From positions 1 to 64,000 of the forward strand of contig NZ_JAACZO010000022.1 in the NCBI RefSeq assembly GCF_010993975.1: a stretch of 64,000 nt of DNA, read 5' to 3'. The position numbers and the translations under genes were made by a program. Within the stretch, counting starts at the first letter, position 1, and the number at the start of each line of letters is the position of its first letter. The notes under the pieces were generated by a model. It searched no databases, was not told the DNA's origin, and was given only the letters and a program-made list of their open reading frames with translations. Below are positions 50,679 through 60,598 of the stretch, piece by piece. This DNA is from Halomonas faecis (lineage in GTDB: Bacteria > Pseudomonadota > Gammaproteobacteria > Pseudomonadales > Halomonadaceae).

Positions 50679-51110
50679 ATGCCACAGTATCGCAACGATC
50701 CGACGCTGGAAGTGCCGGTCTTTCCCGGCAGCCACCTGGTCTTCGACGACCACTACGTCTTCGTGTCGGGACTGACCGTCACCGACATCCAAGGTGGAGA
50801 CACCGTCCTCGGCGATATCGGCGAAGAGACCACCTGGATTCTGCACCGCCTGAAACGCATGCTCGCCTTCGTCGGCGCCGAACTGGCCGATACCGTACGT
50901 GCCGACGTCCACCTGACCAACCTCGACGACATTCATGATTTCGATGCCGCCTACGCTGAATTCTTTCAGCGCGAGCGCTACCCGGCACGCACCTGTACCG
51001 AGTCCCCACGCCTGTACGGCGGCGCCAACGTGGAAATCACCTTGATGGTGAAACGTCAGCCCGAGCCGAATGGGAGCGACGGCGAAGAGGCGGCGTCACA
51101 AGCAACCTGA
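50679..51110 (+). CDS. RidA-family (YjgF/UK114) protein
   Basis: 143 residues from the ATG at 50679 with AAGGAGG upstream. RidA pattern: FDDHYVFVSGLTVTD, IGEETTWILHRLKRMLAFVGAELADTVRADVHLTNLDDIHDFDAAYAEFF and the C-terminal RYPARTCTESPRLYGGANVEITLMV, with the conserved Arg of the imine-binding site. It hydrolyses reactive enamines or belongs to a related subgroup. It is monocistronic and convergent with the metal importer operon. It differs from the interrupted RidA-like cassette gene at 128-341. Confidence 0.9.
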   Translation: MPQYRNDPTLEVPVFPGSHLVFDDHYVFVSGLTVTDIQGGDTVLGDIGEETTWILHRLKRMLAFVGAELADTVRADVHLTNLDDIHDFDAAYAEFFQRERYPARTCTESPRLYGGANVEITLMVKRQPEPNGSDGEEAASQAT

Positions 51111-51116
51111 CGCCTT

Positions 51117-52028
51117 TCAGGCCACGGCGGGGTGGCGGCGCGGCCCCAACAGGCAGGCGCACAGCAGCAGCAACCCCGACACGGTAGCGATCATGCCCGC
51201 CGCGCTCAGCGAGGCATCGATGCCCAACCAGCCCGGCCCATGACCCGCCAACACGTAGCCGACCACCGACGCGATCACCGCAAAGCCCTGGCTCCAGGCG
51301 ATCTGCACCGACAGCCGATCGGTCATCAGCCGGGCAGCGGCCGCCGGGCAGATGAACATGGCGATGACGATGATCGAGCCCACCGCTTCGAAGGCGGCGA
51401 TGGCCGCCACCGCGACCAGAGTCACCAGCAGCAGATCGACCAGGGCTGGATGAGCGCGAACGCTGGCAGCGAAATCCGGGTCGAAGCTGCCCAGCACCAG
51501 GTGGCGCCGGAATGCCGCCACGAAGACCACCACGAGCCCCCACACCAGTACGACACGCGCCAACTGCGGGGGCAGCTCGGCCAGCGCCAGCGGATCGAAC
51601 AGCGCTGCCGGGCCGGTGCCCTCGAACCAGATCAAGCTTTCCAGGTTGCCGTACAAGGCGTGCTCCACATCGAGATGCACACCAGCCGCGTCGTGCCACT
51701 CCAGCAACAGCACGCCCAGGGCGAACAGGCTGGTGAAGGTCACCCCCATGGCGGCACTGGTTTCCACCCGCCCCAACCGGCGGATCAGCTCGATCATCAC
51801 CACGGTGACCAGCGCCGACACCCCTGCCCCCAGCATCATGGCGCCCGACGCCAGCATGCCAGTGAGAATGAAGCTGACCACGATACCGGGTAGCGCCACG
51901 TGGCTGATGGCATCGCCGATCAGGCTCTGGCGCCGCAGCACCAGGAAGTTGCCGAGCAGCGCGCAGGTCATGCCGATGACCACCGCCACCGTCAGCGGCA
52001 CCAGGCTGAACATGAAAAAGTCGCTCAT
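51117..52028 (-). CDS. Manganese/zinc ABC transporter permease 2
   Basis: 303 residues from the ATG at 52028, overlapping the upstream permease stop (ATGA). Eight or nine spans and the family cytoplasmic segment LVLRRQSLIGDAISHVALPGIVVSFI. It is the last gene of a four-gene ABC importer and forms a heteromeric channel with permease 1. Confidence 0.92.
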   Translation of the reverse strand: MSDFFMFSLVPLTVAVVIGMTCALLGNFLVLRRQSLIGDAISHVALPGIVVSFILTGMLASGAMMLGAGVSALVTVVMIELIRRLGRVETSAAMGVTFTSLFALGVLLLEWHDAAGVHLDVEHALYGNLESLIWFEGTGPAALFDPLALAELPPQLARVVLVWGLVVVFVAAFRRHLVLGSFDPDFAASVRAHPALVDLLLVTLVAVAAIAAFEAVGSIIVIAMFICPAAAARLMTDRLSVQIAWSQGFAVIASVVGYVLAGHGPGWLGIDASLSAAGMIATVSGLLLLCACLLGPRRHPAVA

Positions 52029-53245
52029 CGGCGGGCCTCCTGCGTGGCACTGGGCGGCAACTCGGCCTCCAGCGTCATGATGGCATCCGGAGACAGTACG
52101 CTGGCGATGGGCGTCAGGCCGGAGTGCTCCTGCTGCAGGGCATCCTCGGGCTGACGTTCGCGATAGAGCGCCCACAGGCGCTCCTCGTGCTCGGCATCCC
52201 GGGCCGCCGCCCGCCCCGGCGGTGTGGGCACGCCATCGCGCCTGAGATAGCCGCGGCGCTGCAGAATACGCAGAGTGAGATTGTCGAAGATCGGCTCATC
52301 GCGGGCGACGGCCAGTAGTCCCTGGCGCAGATGCACCCGGCGGCGGAAGCGCTGGTGGGCGAGCAGCGAAGCCAGCACGCCGCGCCGTGCCGAGCACAGG
52401 AAAGAAACGAAGAACAGACTGAAGGCGGCAAGCACGATCAAGGGGCCCGTTGGCAACCCCTCAGCCACGCTGGAAAGCGTGACTCCCAAATAGCCGGCCA
52501 GGATGCCGAGCAGCGCCGCCAGAATCACCATGTGCAGGGGGCGGTCGGTCCAGAACCGCGCCGTCACCGGCGGGATGATGGTCAATGCCACGATCAGGAT
52601 CAATCCCGTGACCTTGAGGCCGATCACCACCACCACCATCAGCAACGCCAGCATGGCCAGATCGATGCGCCCCGTATGCACGCCCTGGGTGCGTGCGAAA
52701 TCGGCATCGAAGCAGACCATCAGGAAGTCGCGGCGCATCACCACAATGGCCAGCAGCACGCCCAGCGCGCATAGCGCTATGAGCTGCGCCTCGGCGGCCA
52801 CCATGCCGGCCGTAGCACCGACCAGGTAGCCGGTGAGACCCGCCTGCCCGGTCACCGACATCGACTGGATCACGGTGATCAGCACCACGCCGAAGGCGAA
52901 GAAGGTGGAAAGCACCGAGCCGATGGCGGCATCCTCGCCCAGACGAGTCCGCTCGCTGATGCGCTGCACGGCCCACAGCCCGAAAGCCGCGCTACCCGCC
53001 GCCCCGACGAGCAGCGCCGGCAGCCAACGGCCATCGCCCTGCACCAGGCCCACCAGGATGAAGGCCAACGCCAGGCCGGGCAACGTGGCATGGCTGATGG
53101 CATCGCTGACCAACGAGCGTTTGCGCAGCAGAATGAAGGTGCCGATCATGCCGGCACCCGCCCCCAGCAGCATGGTTCCCAGGGTCACCAGACTGGTGTT
53201 GTAGCCCAGTTGGAACGTCAGGGCGCGCCACCAGATTTCCATCAT
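52025..53245 (-). CDS. Manganese/zinc ABC transporter permease 1 with winged-helix-like C-terminus
   Basis: 406 residues. The first 285 or so are the membrane domain ([27 protein letters not shown]). The last 115 are cytosolic: [33 protein letters not shown] reads like the DtxR/MntR winged helix or its wing, followed by an acidic tail. Permease-regulator fusions of this kind occur in TroC/MntC-like transporters, where the extension may sense metal. ATGA overlaps on both sides. Confidence 0.9.
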   Translation of the reverse strand: MMEIWWRALTFQLGYNTSLVTLGTMLLGAGAGMIGTFILLRKRSLVSDAISHATLPGLALAFILVGLVQGDGRWLPALLVGAAGSAAFGLWAVQRISERTRLGEDAAIGSVLSTFFAFGVVLITVIQSMSVTGQAGLTGYLVGATAGMVAAEAQLIALCALGVLLAIVVMRRDFLMVCFDADFARTQGVHTGRIDLAMLALLMVVVVIGLKVTGLILIVALTIIPPVTARFWTDRPLHMVILAALLGILAGYLGVTLSSVAEGLPTGPLIVLAAFSLFFVSFLCSARRGVLASLLAHQRFRRRVHLRQGLLAVARDEPIFDNLTLRILQRRGYLRRDGVPTPPGRAAARDAEHEERLWALYRERQPEDALQQEHSGLTPIASVLSPDAIMTLEAELPPSATQEARR

Positions 53246-54039
53246 TCGCTCCGCGAATCGCTGTGCGCCACCGGTTCCATCAGCCGCGCCAGCTGCATGG
53301 GACTCAAACGACCGCCATAGGTCGCCTGCAGGTTGGGCGCGGTGAAGGCTTCGGCCACCGGGCCATCGGCGATGCGCCGCACGTTGAGCAGCAGCACATG
53401 GTCGAAATAATCGCGTACCGTGGCCAGGTCATGGTGCACGCAGAGCAGCGTGCGCCCTTCACGCTTGAGCTGCTTGAGCACTTCGACGATGGCCTTCTCG
53501 GTGGCGGCATCCACGCCGGCAAAGGGTTCGTCGAGGATGGTCAGCGCCGCCTGCTGGGTCAACGCTCGCGCCAGGAAGACGCGCTGCTGCTGACCGCCCG
53601 AGAGCTGCCCGATCTGGCGATCGGCAAAGGCTTCCATGCCGACACGGCTTAGGCTCTCCAGGGCGCGCTGGCGATGTCGACGCCGCGTCAGTTGCCACCA
53701 GCGCAGATCGCGGAACAGCCCCATGGTGACCACGTCGATCACCGTGGCCGGAAAATCCCAGTCGACGCTGGAGCGCTGGGGGACGTAAGCCACGTGCCGC
53801 GACATCGTTTCCACGGGCTGGCCGAACACCCACACTTCCCCGGTCAGCCGCCGGGTGATGCCCAGCACGGCCTTGAGCAAGGTCGACTTGCCGGCACCGT
53901 TAGGACCGACGATGGCCGTCATGCTGCCCGGCGGAGTCACGAAATCCACCGAGTGCACCACCGGACGGTGAGCATAGCTGACCGTCAGCCCGCGAATGGC
54001 CAGAGGGCTCTGAGCGATGGTTTCGCTGGCACCGATCAT
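53242..54039 (-). CDS. Manganese/zinc ABC transporter ATPase
   Basis: 265 residues. Walker [19 protein letters not shown]-loop in [15 protein letters not shown], signature [15 protein letters not shown], Walker [13 protein letters not shown] and the H-loop [30 protein letters not shown] is typical of Mn/Zn importers of the MntB/ZnuC class. It energises the two permeases encoded downstream; starts and stops overlap. Confidence 0.95.
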   Translation of the reverse strand: MIGASETIAQSPLAIRGLTVSYAHRPVVHSVDFVTPPGSMTAIVGPNGAGKSTLLKAVLGITRRLTGEVWVFGQPVETMSRHVAYVPQRSSVDWDFPATVIDVVTMGLFRDLRWWQLTRRRHRQRALESLSRVGMEAFADRQIGQLSGGQQQRVFLARALTQQAALTILDEPFAGVDAATEKAIVEVLKQLKREGRTLLCVHHDLATVRDYFDHVLLLNVRRIADGPVAEAFTAPNLQATYGGRLSPMQLARLMEPVAHSDSRSE

Positions 54040-55043
54040 GAGTCCTCCTCGTCGTCGGCCAGGCGCCCCTCGCGTCCGCCAGCGGGGGCGTCTCCGCCCA
54101 GCGCCGTGGCGATGGCCGTGACGTTGTGGTCGAGCATGCCCAGCCAGGTTCCCTCGTAGCTGCCTGCCGGCCCCATGGCATCGGAAAACAGCTCACCGCC
54201 GATGCTGACCTCGTGACCGCGCGACTCCGCACCTTCGATCAGTGCCCGCACGTTACGGTCCGACACCGACGACTCGATGAAGATCGCGCCGATGTCACGC
54301 GTCACCAGCTCATTCACCAGCGACTCGATCCGCGCCAGGCCCGCCTCGCTCTCGGTGGAAAAACCCTGGATGCCCAACACCTCGAAACCGTAAGCGTCGC
54401 CGAAATACCCGAAGGCATCGTGGGCGGTGACCAGCACCCGAGACGACTCCGGCACGCTCTCCAGCACCTGGCGCGCATAGTCGTCCAGCGACTCTAGCTC
54501 GTCCAGGTAGGCATCGGCACGCTCTTCGAAGGCCTCGGCGTGCGAGGGCTCAAGCTCGCTCAACGCATCGCGCACCGCCACGACCACATGGCGCCAGCGG
54601 GAAGGATCCATCCACACGTGGGGGTCGTACTGATCGTCATAGGCCTCGTCGGCGAGGCGCTCCCCCTCGGGCACCGCCTCGCCCACGGCATAGACCGGAC
54701 GCCGCGCTGCCAACCGCTCGAGGAAGTCCTCGAGCTGCGCTTCCAGGTACAGGCCGTTCCAGAACACGGCATCGGCCTTGGTCATGGCGCGCACGTCGCT
54801 GCGGGTCTGCCGATAGAGATGGGGGTCGACGCCGGGGCCCATGAGCCCATTCACCGAAACCGCATCGCCGCCCACCTGGCGCAAGACATCGGCGATCATG
54901 CCGGTCGTGGCCACCACCTGAAGGGGCTCACCCCCCTCTTCGGCATGGACGTCGAGAATCGGTAACAGGGCCACGGTCATCATCAGCCCGGCCTTCACTA
55001 GGCGGCGAATCCACACGGGTTTGAACTCCTTTGCTGAAGACAT
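54036..55043 (-). CDS. Manganese/zinc-binding periplasmic protein (cluster A-I)
   Basis: 335 residues from the ATG at 55043. Signal peptide through about residue 34 ([11 protein letters not shown]). Metal ligands of the MntA/TroA/ZnuA class are visible: His in [10 protein letters not shown], His in [10 protein letters not shown], Glu in [10 protein letters not shown] and Asp in GELFSDAMG. There is no His-rich loop, which favours Mn2+ over Zn2+. It heads the operon; a TATAAT box (minus strand) and the palindrome GATAGACTATC lie 20-40 bases upstream of the start. Confidence 0.92.
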   Translation of the reverse strand: MSSAKEFKPVWIRRLVKAGLMMTVALLPILDVHAEEGGEPLQVVATTGMIADVLRQVGGDAVSVNGLMGPGVDPHLYRQTRSDVRAMTKADAVFWNGLYLEAQLEDFLERLAARRPVYAVGEAVPEGERLADEAYDDQYDPHVWMDPSRWRHVVVAVRDALSELEPSHAEAFEERADAYLDELESLDDYARQVLESVPESSRVLVTAHDAFGYFGDAYGFEVLGIQGFSTESEAGLARIESLVNELVTRDIGAIFIESSVSDRNVRALIEGAESRGHEVSIGGELFSDAMGPAGSYEGTWLGMLDHNVTAIATALGGDAPAGGREGRLADDEEDS

Positions 55044-55071
55044 CGCGTATCCGATTATAAAGGCTACCATC

Positions 55072-55082
55072 GATAGACTATC
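55072..55082. promoter_or_regulatory. Palindrome upstream of the metal importer operon
   Basis: GATAG-A-CTATC is a perfect 11-base palindrome about 20 bases upstream of the candidate -10 TATAAT. It lies where a metalloregulator (MntR or Mur/Fur-type) could block the promoter. It does not match a consensus I can name. Confidence 0.4.
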
Positions 55083-55166
55083 TTGTCGGAAAGCGATGGC
55101 TAATCGGTCATGGCTAGTCAACCCATAGCCTCAGACCATTTCGGTACCCACCGGGGGAGCGACATC

Positions 55167-55757
55167 ATGGTCAATCACCCTCACCAACCGCCCGTCGACG
55201 GCCCACTCAACCATTACGCGTACGTCCACCGGCTGCTGCACTGGCTGATTGCCGTGCTGGTGCTGTACTCGCTGACCAGCGGTATGACGCTAGGTTCCCT
55301 GGGCTTCGAGGGCAGCGTGGATACCTTCGGCCGCACGGCCACCGACACGATCTACACGCTGCACAAGACCTCGGGCGTGTTGATTCTCGTCCTGATGGTG
55401 CTGCGCTTGGTGAGCCGGCTGACCAACGGCAAACCGCCTTACGCCGTGCCGCTGCCCACTCTTCATCGGCTTGCCAGTACGCTGGTCCATGCCCTGCTCT
55501 ATGTCTTGCTGTTGGCGATGCCGGTGCTCGGCTGGCTGGCCACGGCAGCCGGGGATTTTCCCGTGCAGTTCTTCGCCTGGAACCTGCCCGGACTGATCGG
55601 CGTGGACGAGGCGCTCTCCGAGACGCTGTTCGTCTGGCACGGCCGCGTGGGCGTGTTGATCCTGCTATTGGCAGCCCTGCACATCGCCGCCGCCCTTTAC
55701 CACTGGTTGATCCGCAAGGATGGCGTCATGGCACGCATGAGCCTGTTCCGGCACTGA
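55167..55757 (+). CDS. Cytochrome b561-family membrane protein
   Basis: 196 residues from the ATG at 55167 with GGGGGAG upstream. Four spans with the haem-ligating histidines of the YceJ/CybB type: HRLLHWLIAVLVLYSL near the start, LHKTSGVLILVLMVLRL, LVHALLYVLLLAMPVLGW and WHGRVGVLILLLAALHIAAALYH. It moves electrons from the quinone pool, with superoxide oxidation known for the E. coli relative. It is divergent from the Mn/Zn importer; a link through oxidative stress is possible but not shown. Confidence 0.92.
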   Translation: MVNHPHQPPVDGPLNHYAYVHRLLHWLIAVLVLYSLTSGMTLGSLGFEGSVDTFGRTATDTIYTLHKTSGVLILVLMVLRLVSRLTNGKPPYAVPLPTLHRLASTLVHALLYVLLLAMPVLGWLATAAGDFPVQFFAWNLPGLIGVDEALSETLFVWHGRVGVLILLLAALHIAAALYHWLIRKDGVMARMSLFRH

Positions 55758-55760
55758 GCG

Positions 55761-56756
55761 CTACAGCGTCATGCCCGGCTCGATGCGATAACCCAGATCG
55801 ATGATCCGCTCGGCATCGGGCCTGCCGCCGATGCCGGCCAGCAACGCTCGGGCCGCCCGCTCGCCGATCGCCTGACGCGGGGTGATGACGCTCGCCAGGC
55901 GCGGGGTCATCACCTGTCCCACGTCATGGCCGTGGAACCCGGCGATGGCCATCTGCTCCGGCACGCGGACACCGCGACGCAGACACTCGAAGTAGGCGCC
56001 GACGGCCACGTCGTCATTGGTGCAGAAAATGGCGTCGGTCTCGGGATGTTCGGCAAGGATTTCGCCCAGCAGCGCCGCACCGACGCTGTAGGAGGAGCGC
56101 TGGCTGCGGTGCAGGGTGACCGGCGTCAGCCCCCACTCCACCATCGCCTGGCGGTAGCCCTCCTCACGCTGACGGGTGCGCTCGTCCAGCCGCACTGCCA
56201 GATAGAGCACATGGCGACGGCCACGGCGGATCATCTCGCTGACCATGTCGTAGGAGGCCGCGACATTGTCGAATCCCACCGACTGCTGCAGCGGTGGCGA
56301 GCGCGAATCCATGATCTCCACGGTGGGAATGCCGGCCGTTTCCAGCATGCGCCGGGTGCGCGAGGTATGACGGCTGTCGGAGAGAATCACGCCATCGACG
56401 TTATAGGAAAGTAGCGAGGCCAGGCTGCGCTCCTCGAGTTCCTGACTGTAACCATAATGGGAGAGCATCAGGTGATAGCCGGCCGGTTCGGTCACCGCTT
56501 CGATACCCACCAGCACGTCGGCGAATACCTGGTTGGTGAGCGACGGCACCAGCACTCCGATGGAGTGGCTGGTGGCCCGCGAGAGAAGGTCCGGGGCGCG
56601 GTTGGGGATGTAGCCGACCTGTTCGGCAGCCGAAAAGATGCGTTCGCGCAAGCCCTCCGAGACGGTGGCGGGATCGCGCAGGCAGCGACTGACGGTCATT
56701 TTCGTCGCACCGACGCGATCGGCGATGTCCTGGAGGGTGGGGCGTCGTTTCTTCAC
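55761..56756 (-). CDS. gntR: LacI-family gluconate operon repressor
   Basis: 331 residues. LacI helix-turn-helix TLQDIADRVGATKMTVSRCLRDPATVSE, with the sugar-binding core SIGVLVPSLTNQVFADVLVGIE, then FCTNDDVAVGAYFECLRRG and AIAGFHGHDVG. The sequence is of the Gnt-I repressor type. It overlaps the gluconokinase gene (ATGA) and closes an operon with a TRAP transporter; a perfect GntR-type operator lies before the operon, so it autoregulates. Confidence 0.92.
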   Translation of the reverse strand: MKKRRPTLQDIADRVGATKMTVSRCLRDPATVSEGLRERIFSAAEQVGYIPNRAPDLLSRATSHSIGVLVPSLTNQVFADVLVGIEAVTEPAGYHLMLSHYGYSQELEERSLASLLSYNVDGVILSDSRHTSRTRRMLETAGIPTVEIMDSRSPPLQQSVGFDNVAASYDMVSEMIRRGRRHVLYLAVRLDERTRQREEGYRQAMVEWGLTPVTLHRSQRSSYSVGAALLGEILAEHPETDAIFCTNDDVAVGAYFECLRRGVRVPEQMAIAGFHGHDVGQVMTPRLASVITPRQAIGERAARALLAGIGGRPDAERIIDLGYRIEPGMTL

Positions 56757-57262
56757 GGTACCGTCAGTCGTTTGATGAACGTCTCGACCAGAACCGCAGG
56801 CGGCTCGGCAATATCCAGCCGCACGGCTTCGTCCGGTCCGGGGGGTTCCAGGTCGGCAAACTGGCTGTCGAGCATCGCCTCGCCCTTGAAGAAGTGCCCT
56901 TCACGACCGATCAGCCGCTCGCACAGGCGTTCGCGACTGCCGTCGAGAAAGAGGATGGCAAGAGCGGAATCGCCCTGACGCAGGGTGTCGCGATAGCGCC
57001 GCTTGAGCGCCGAGCAGCCGATCACCACGCTGGCGTCACGCTGGCGGTAGTCAGCGAAAAGCTCGGCCAGCGTTTCCAGCCACTCGCGGCGGTCCTCGTC
57101 GTTGAGGGGAACGCCCCGCGCCATTTTGGCGATGCTGGCCGGAGCATGGTAATGATCGCCATCGATGAAGTCGATGCCGAGCCGCTCGGCCAGCAGGCGG
57201 CCGACATGGGTCTTGCCCGAGCCCGACACCCCCATCACCAGGATACGCTGCGATACCGTCAC
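56753..57262 (-). CDS. gntK: Gluconokinase
   Basis: 169 residues. P-loop MGVSGSGKTHVG, then DFIDGDHYHAPASIAKMARGVPLNDEDRREWL, CSALKRRYRDTLRQ and REGHFFKGEAMLDSQFADLEPP, the GntK/IdnK pattern. It phosphorylates D-gluconate to 6-phosphogluconate for the Entner-Doudoroff or pentose-phosphate route. It lies 12 bases downstream of the TRAP large subunit, which fits uptake followed by phosphorylation. Confidence 0.95.
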   Translation of the reverse strand: MTVSQRILVMGVSGSGKTHVGRLLAERLGIDFIDGDHYHAPASIAKMARGVPLNDEDRREWLETLAELFADYRQRDASVVIGCSALKRRYRDTLRQGDSALAILFLDGSRERLCERLIGREGHFFKGEAMLDSQFADLEPPGPDEAVRLDIAEPPAVLVETFIKRLTVP

Positions 57263-57274
57263 GCCACCCCTCCG

Positions 57275-58558
57275 TCAGTTGCCGCGAACATCGGTGAGTT
57301 CGGGCAGCCAGGTAACCAGCCCCGGGAAGGCGATCAAGATCACCAGCACCACCAGCAGCGCCGCATAGTAGGGCAGCATGGCCTTGACCAGTTGCTCCAT
57401 CGATACCTTGCCCACGCCGCAGCCGACGTAGAGACAGGTGCCCACCGGTGGCGTCAGCAGGCCGATGCCCAGCACGAAGGCCATCAGCACGCCGAAGTAG
57501 ACGGGGTCGATGCCCACCGAGGTGACGATGGGCGTGAGCATCGGCGCCATGATCACCATGGCCGGCGTCAGATCCATGACGAAACCGACGAGCAGCAGCA
57601 ACCCGGCGACGATCATCAACAGCCAGAATGGATCCTGGGTAATCGCCCTCACTTGCTCGACCAGCGTCTGCGGCACCATGTTGATGGTGAGAAACCAGGC
57701 GATCACCGTAGCGAACGCCAGCAGCAGCAGCACCATGCCGGTCAGGCGCGCCGTGCGCACCAGCATGCCCCACAGTTCGCGCACTTGGAATTCGCGATAC
57801 ACCGCCAGCGAAATGAACAGCGAATAGAGCAGGGCCGCCACTGCCGCTTCGGTGGCGGTGAACACCCCACCGATGATGCCGCCGATCACGATCACCGGCA
57901 GTAGCATCGCCAGCCACGCCTGCTTGAAGGCCTGCCACAGCAGATCGAGGCGAAATTTACGGGTCTGCCCGGCGTGCTCGATGCTGGCCATGATGAAGGT
58001 CGTCACCATCAGCGCGAAACCGATCATCACGCCGGGCACGATGCCGGCAACGAACAGCCGGCTGATCGAGGTCTCAGTGACGATACCGAAGAGAATCAGC
58101 GGGATCGACGGCGGAATGATGATGCCGATCACCGAGGAGACGGTGTTGATGGCAGTGGCATGGGGGGCGGAGTAGCCCTGCTGCTTCATCGAGGGAATCA
58201 TCATCGAACCCGTGGCCGCGGTGTCGGCCACGGCCGAACCGCTGATGCCGCCGAAGAACATCGAGCCGGTGATCGCCACCTGGCCAAGCCCACCGCGAAT
58301 GAAGCCGACCAGCGCTCCCGCCAGATCCATCAGTCGCCGGGCGATGCCGCCGGCACTCATCACCTCGCCGACGAGGATGAAAAAAGGAATGGCCAGCAGC
58401 GGAAAGTTGTTGACGCCGCGGATCGACTGTTCGATGAGGATCGACAGCGGGATATCGGAGATCACCGCCAACACCACGGCGGCTACGCCCAGGCCGAAGG
58501 CGATGGGCAGACCGATGGCGATGGAGGCGAAGAGAATGCCCAGAAAAATCCACAGCAT
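57275..58558 (-). CDS. TRAP transporter large permease (DctM-like), probable gluconate system
   Basis: 427 residues with about 12 spans. Family features: PLLAIPFFILVGEVMSAGGIARRLMDLAGALVGFIRGGLGQVAI, SGSAVADTAATGSMMIPSMKQQGY and TPPVGTCLYVGCGVG. It drives Na+-coupled uptake with the small and binding subunits encoded upstream. The neighbouring gntK and gntR indicate gluconate, in contrast to the GntP-type permeases of enterics. Confidence 0.92.
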   Translation of the reverse strand: MLWIFLGILFASIAIGLPIAFGLGVAAVVLAVISDIPLSILIEQSIRGVNNFPLLAIPFFILVGEVMSAGGIARRLMDLAGALVGFIRGGLGQVAITGSMFFGGISGSAVADTAATGSMMIPSMKQQGYSAPHATAINTVSSVIGIIIPPSIPLILFGIVTETSISRLFVAGIVPGVMIGFALMVTTFIMASIEHAGQTRKFRLDLLWQAFKQAWLAMLLPVIVIGGIIGGVFTATEAAVAALLYSLFISLAVYREFQVRELWGMLVRTARLTGMVLLLLAFATVIAWFLTINMVPQTLVEQVRAITQDPFWLLMIVAGLLLLVGFVMDLTPAMVIMAPMLTPIVTSVGIDPVYFGVLMAFVLGIGLLTPPVGTCLYVGCGVGKVSMEQLVKAMLPYYAALLVVLVILIAFPGLVTWLPELTDVRGN

Positions 58559-58561
58559 GAC

Positions 58562-59176
58562 TCAGGCTCCTCCATCGTTGGTCGACGCCGTCGACCGGTT
58601 GGGATCGCGCAGCAAGCGTACGCATTGCAGCGCACGCCATACGGCGACTGCACTAATGAACGCCGCGCACAGCACCAACGACACGTTGATCAGGTTCCAG
58701 GGCACGCCAAGGATGGCAGTGGTCCCGGTGGAGCGACTCATCACCAGATACCCGCTCCACAGAAGCACGACCATCAAGCCGATGATGAACAGATGCTGAA
58801 GCAGATACAGCGCATAGGCAGCGCGCGAAGGCAGCCGGCGCACCGTGAAGTCCACGGCGATGTGCTCATAGCGCACGAAAGCGGCCGCCGCGCCGATGAA
58901 GATCAACCAGATGAACAGCATGCGCGCCAGTTCATCGGCCCAGGGCAGGGAGTGGTTGAGCAGGGAACGCCCAATGACGTTGGCCGAAACGGAGACGATC
59001 AGCGCAACGAGGATCGCTGCGATCAACTGTTCCATGGCGAACGTGATCCAGCGAAACGCGGCCGGCCCCTTGCGAAGCTCGAGATCGATCTCCAACGGGT
59101 CACGGCGGGGATCTTCTAGATACACCTCAGGGTCGACCGCATCGCGGTCGCGTGGGGGCGAGGAAGTGGTTGTCAT
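58562..59176 (-). CDS. TRAP transporter small permease (DctQ-like)
   Basis: 204 residues, four spans after a charged N-terminus. SRSLLNHSLPWADELARMLFIWLIFIGAAAAFVRYEHIAVDF is the DctQ signature. It is three bases upstream of the large permease gene and forms the membrane complex with it. Confidence 0.92.
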   Translation of the reverse strand: MTTTSSPPRDRDAVDPEVYLEDPRRDPLEIDLELRKGPAAFRWITFAMEQLIAAILVALIVSVSANVIGRSLLNHSLPWADELARMLFIWLIFIGAAAAFVRYEHIAVDFTVRRLPSRAAYALYLLQHLFIIGLMVVLLWSGYLVMSRSTGTTAILGVPWNLINVSLVLCAAFISAVAVWRALQCVRLLRDPNRSTASTNDGGA

Positions 59177-59236
59177 GCCGAACTCCGGGGACAGAACGGG
59201 GCCACCCCCGTCCTGTCCGGCGTGGGGAAGGAAGAA

Positions 59237-60313
59237 TCAGTCGCTGGTGGTCTCTTCGACGATGGCCTGGACCTCGGCAATCAGCTCCTCGCCAATCTCG
59301 GGGGCCCACTCCTCGTAAACCGGCTGCACGGCCTCCTGGAAGGCGGCTACCTGCTCATTGGTGAGACGCGTGATCTCCATGCCGCGCTCCACGAGTTGCT
59401 CGCGCGACCAGTCGTCATACTCGGCAGAAAGCTGAATTTCGTACTCGGCAGACTGACGGGCGGCTTCCTGAACGAGCTCCTGATACTCCGGCGCCAGGTT
59501 ATCCCAGGTACGCTCGGACATCATCATGATGAACGGCGTATAAACGTGGCGCGTTTCGGAGCCGTAATCCTGCACCTCGTAGAAGTTGGAGGTCAGGATG
59601 GTACTCCAGGGGTTCTCCTGGCCGTCGACCACTCCCTGCTCCATGGCCGAGAACAGCTCACCGAAGGCCATCGGCGTGGGATTGGCACCCAGCGTCTCCC
59701 AGATCGAGAGGTGAACGGGGTTCTCCATGGTGCGAATGGTCAGGCCACTGACATCGAGGCCGGCCACATCCTCTGGGGTCTCCACCGGGCGGGCGCTGTT
59801 GGAGAGCTGACGGTAGCCGTTCTCCGAGAAGGTGAGGGCCTTGATGCCGGTGCCGTCGAAGGCATCGAGCATCTCCTGAGCGACGTCGCTCTGCATCACC
59901 GCCACGGCTGCCTCGCGGGTGGGCAACAGGAAGGGCAGATCGAACACCGCCAGCTCTTCGACATAGGTGGTGGCGGGTGACGACGAGGGATAGCTCATGT
60001 CCAGCGAACCGGTCTGCAGCATCTCCATCATCTGCACGTCATCGCCCAGCTGGCTGTTGGGGAAGACGTTGACGGTGATACGGCCCTCGGTGCGCTGATC
60101 GAGGATTTCTGCAAAGTATTGGCTGGAGAGATATTGTGGCGAGCTTTCAGCCAGGCCAATGCCCATGCGTAGCGTATGGGAACCGTGATCGCCGACCACC
60201 TCGCCATCGATATCGGGCGGGTCGGAGAGGTCCGGCGTCTGGGCATGAGCCATGCCGAGCGTGAGACTGGCCGCACCGGCCAGAGTGAGCGTACGGCGCC
60301 AGATAGCAGTCAT
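59237..60313 (-). CDS. TRAP transporter substrate-binding protein (DctP-like)
   Basis: 358 residues from the ATG at 60313 (AAGGAG upstream). Signal peptide MTAIWRRTLTLAGAASLTLG, cleaved near MAHA. DctP fold: HTLRMGIGLAESSPQYLSSQYFAEILDQRTEGRI, VNVFPNSQLGDDVQMMEMLQTGSLDM, then GLDVSGLTIRTMENPVHLSIWETLGANPTPMAFGELFSAMEQGVVDGQENPW with the carboxylate-binding Arg. It binds gluconate or a related sugar acid in the periplasm. Confidence 0.93.
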   Translation of the reverse strand: MTAIWRRTLTLAGAASLTLGMAHAQTPDLSDPPDIDGEVVGDHGSHTLRMGIGLAESSPQYLSSQYFAEILDQRTEGRITVNVFPNSQLGDDVQMMEMLQTGSLDMSYPSSSPATTYVEELAVFDLPFLLPTREAAVAVMQSDVAQEMLDAFDGTGIKALTFSENGYRQLSNSARPVETPEDVAGLDVSGLTIRTMENPVHLSIWETLGANPTPMAFGELFSAMEQGVVDGQENPWSTILTSNFYEVQDYGSETRHVYTPFIMMMSERTWDNLAPEYQELVQEAARQSAEYEIQLSAEYDDWSREQLVERGMEITRLTNEQVAAFQEAVQPVYEEWAPEIGEELIAEVQAIVEETTSD

Positions 60314-60430
60314 GGCGTGGTCTCCTTTCAACGGGTTGTTGTTGGTCGTTGACGATACGGGACCGGCCAGGGAGAGCCCGTCCCAAGTAGGCTGCATTCA
60401 GAAAGGCCTACGAATGTCCGACTTGTGTTT

Positions 60431-60444
60431 TGTTACCGGTAACA
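60431..60444. promoter_or_regulatory. GntR-type operator
   Basis: TGTTACCGGTAACA is a perfect 14-base palindrome identical in form to operators of the Gnt-I repressor. It lies 118 bases before the TRAP operon start and 155 before the divergent C45 peptidase gene. Confidence 0.85.
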
Positions 60445-60598
60445 TTCAACTCGAAACTAGTTGCAACATCACGGAGTGTCAACGCAGAACCGCTTAACTT
60501 CGACCAAGGTCTCATCTCGATAGATCGGGAACGCGGGCATGACATCCCGGCCATCAACCCGCAGAGTAGAGCCGTTGCCAACGAACAGGAGCCATCAC

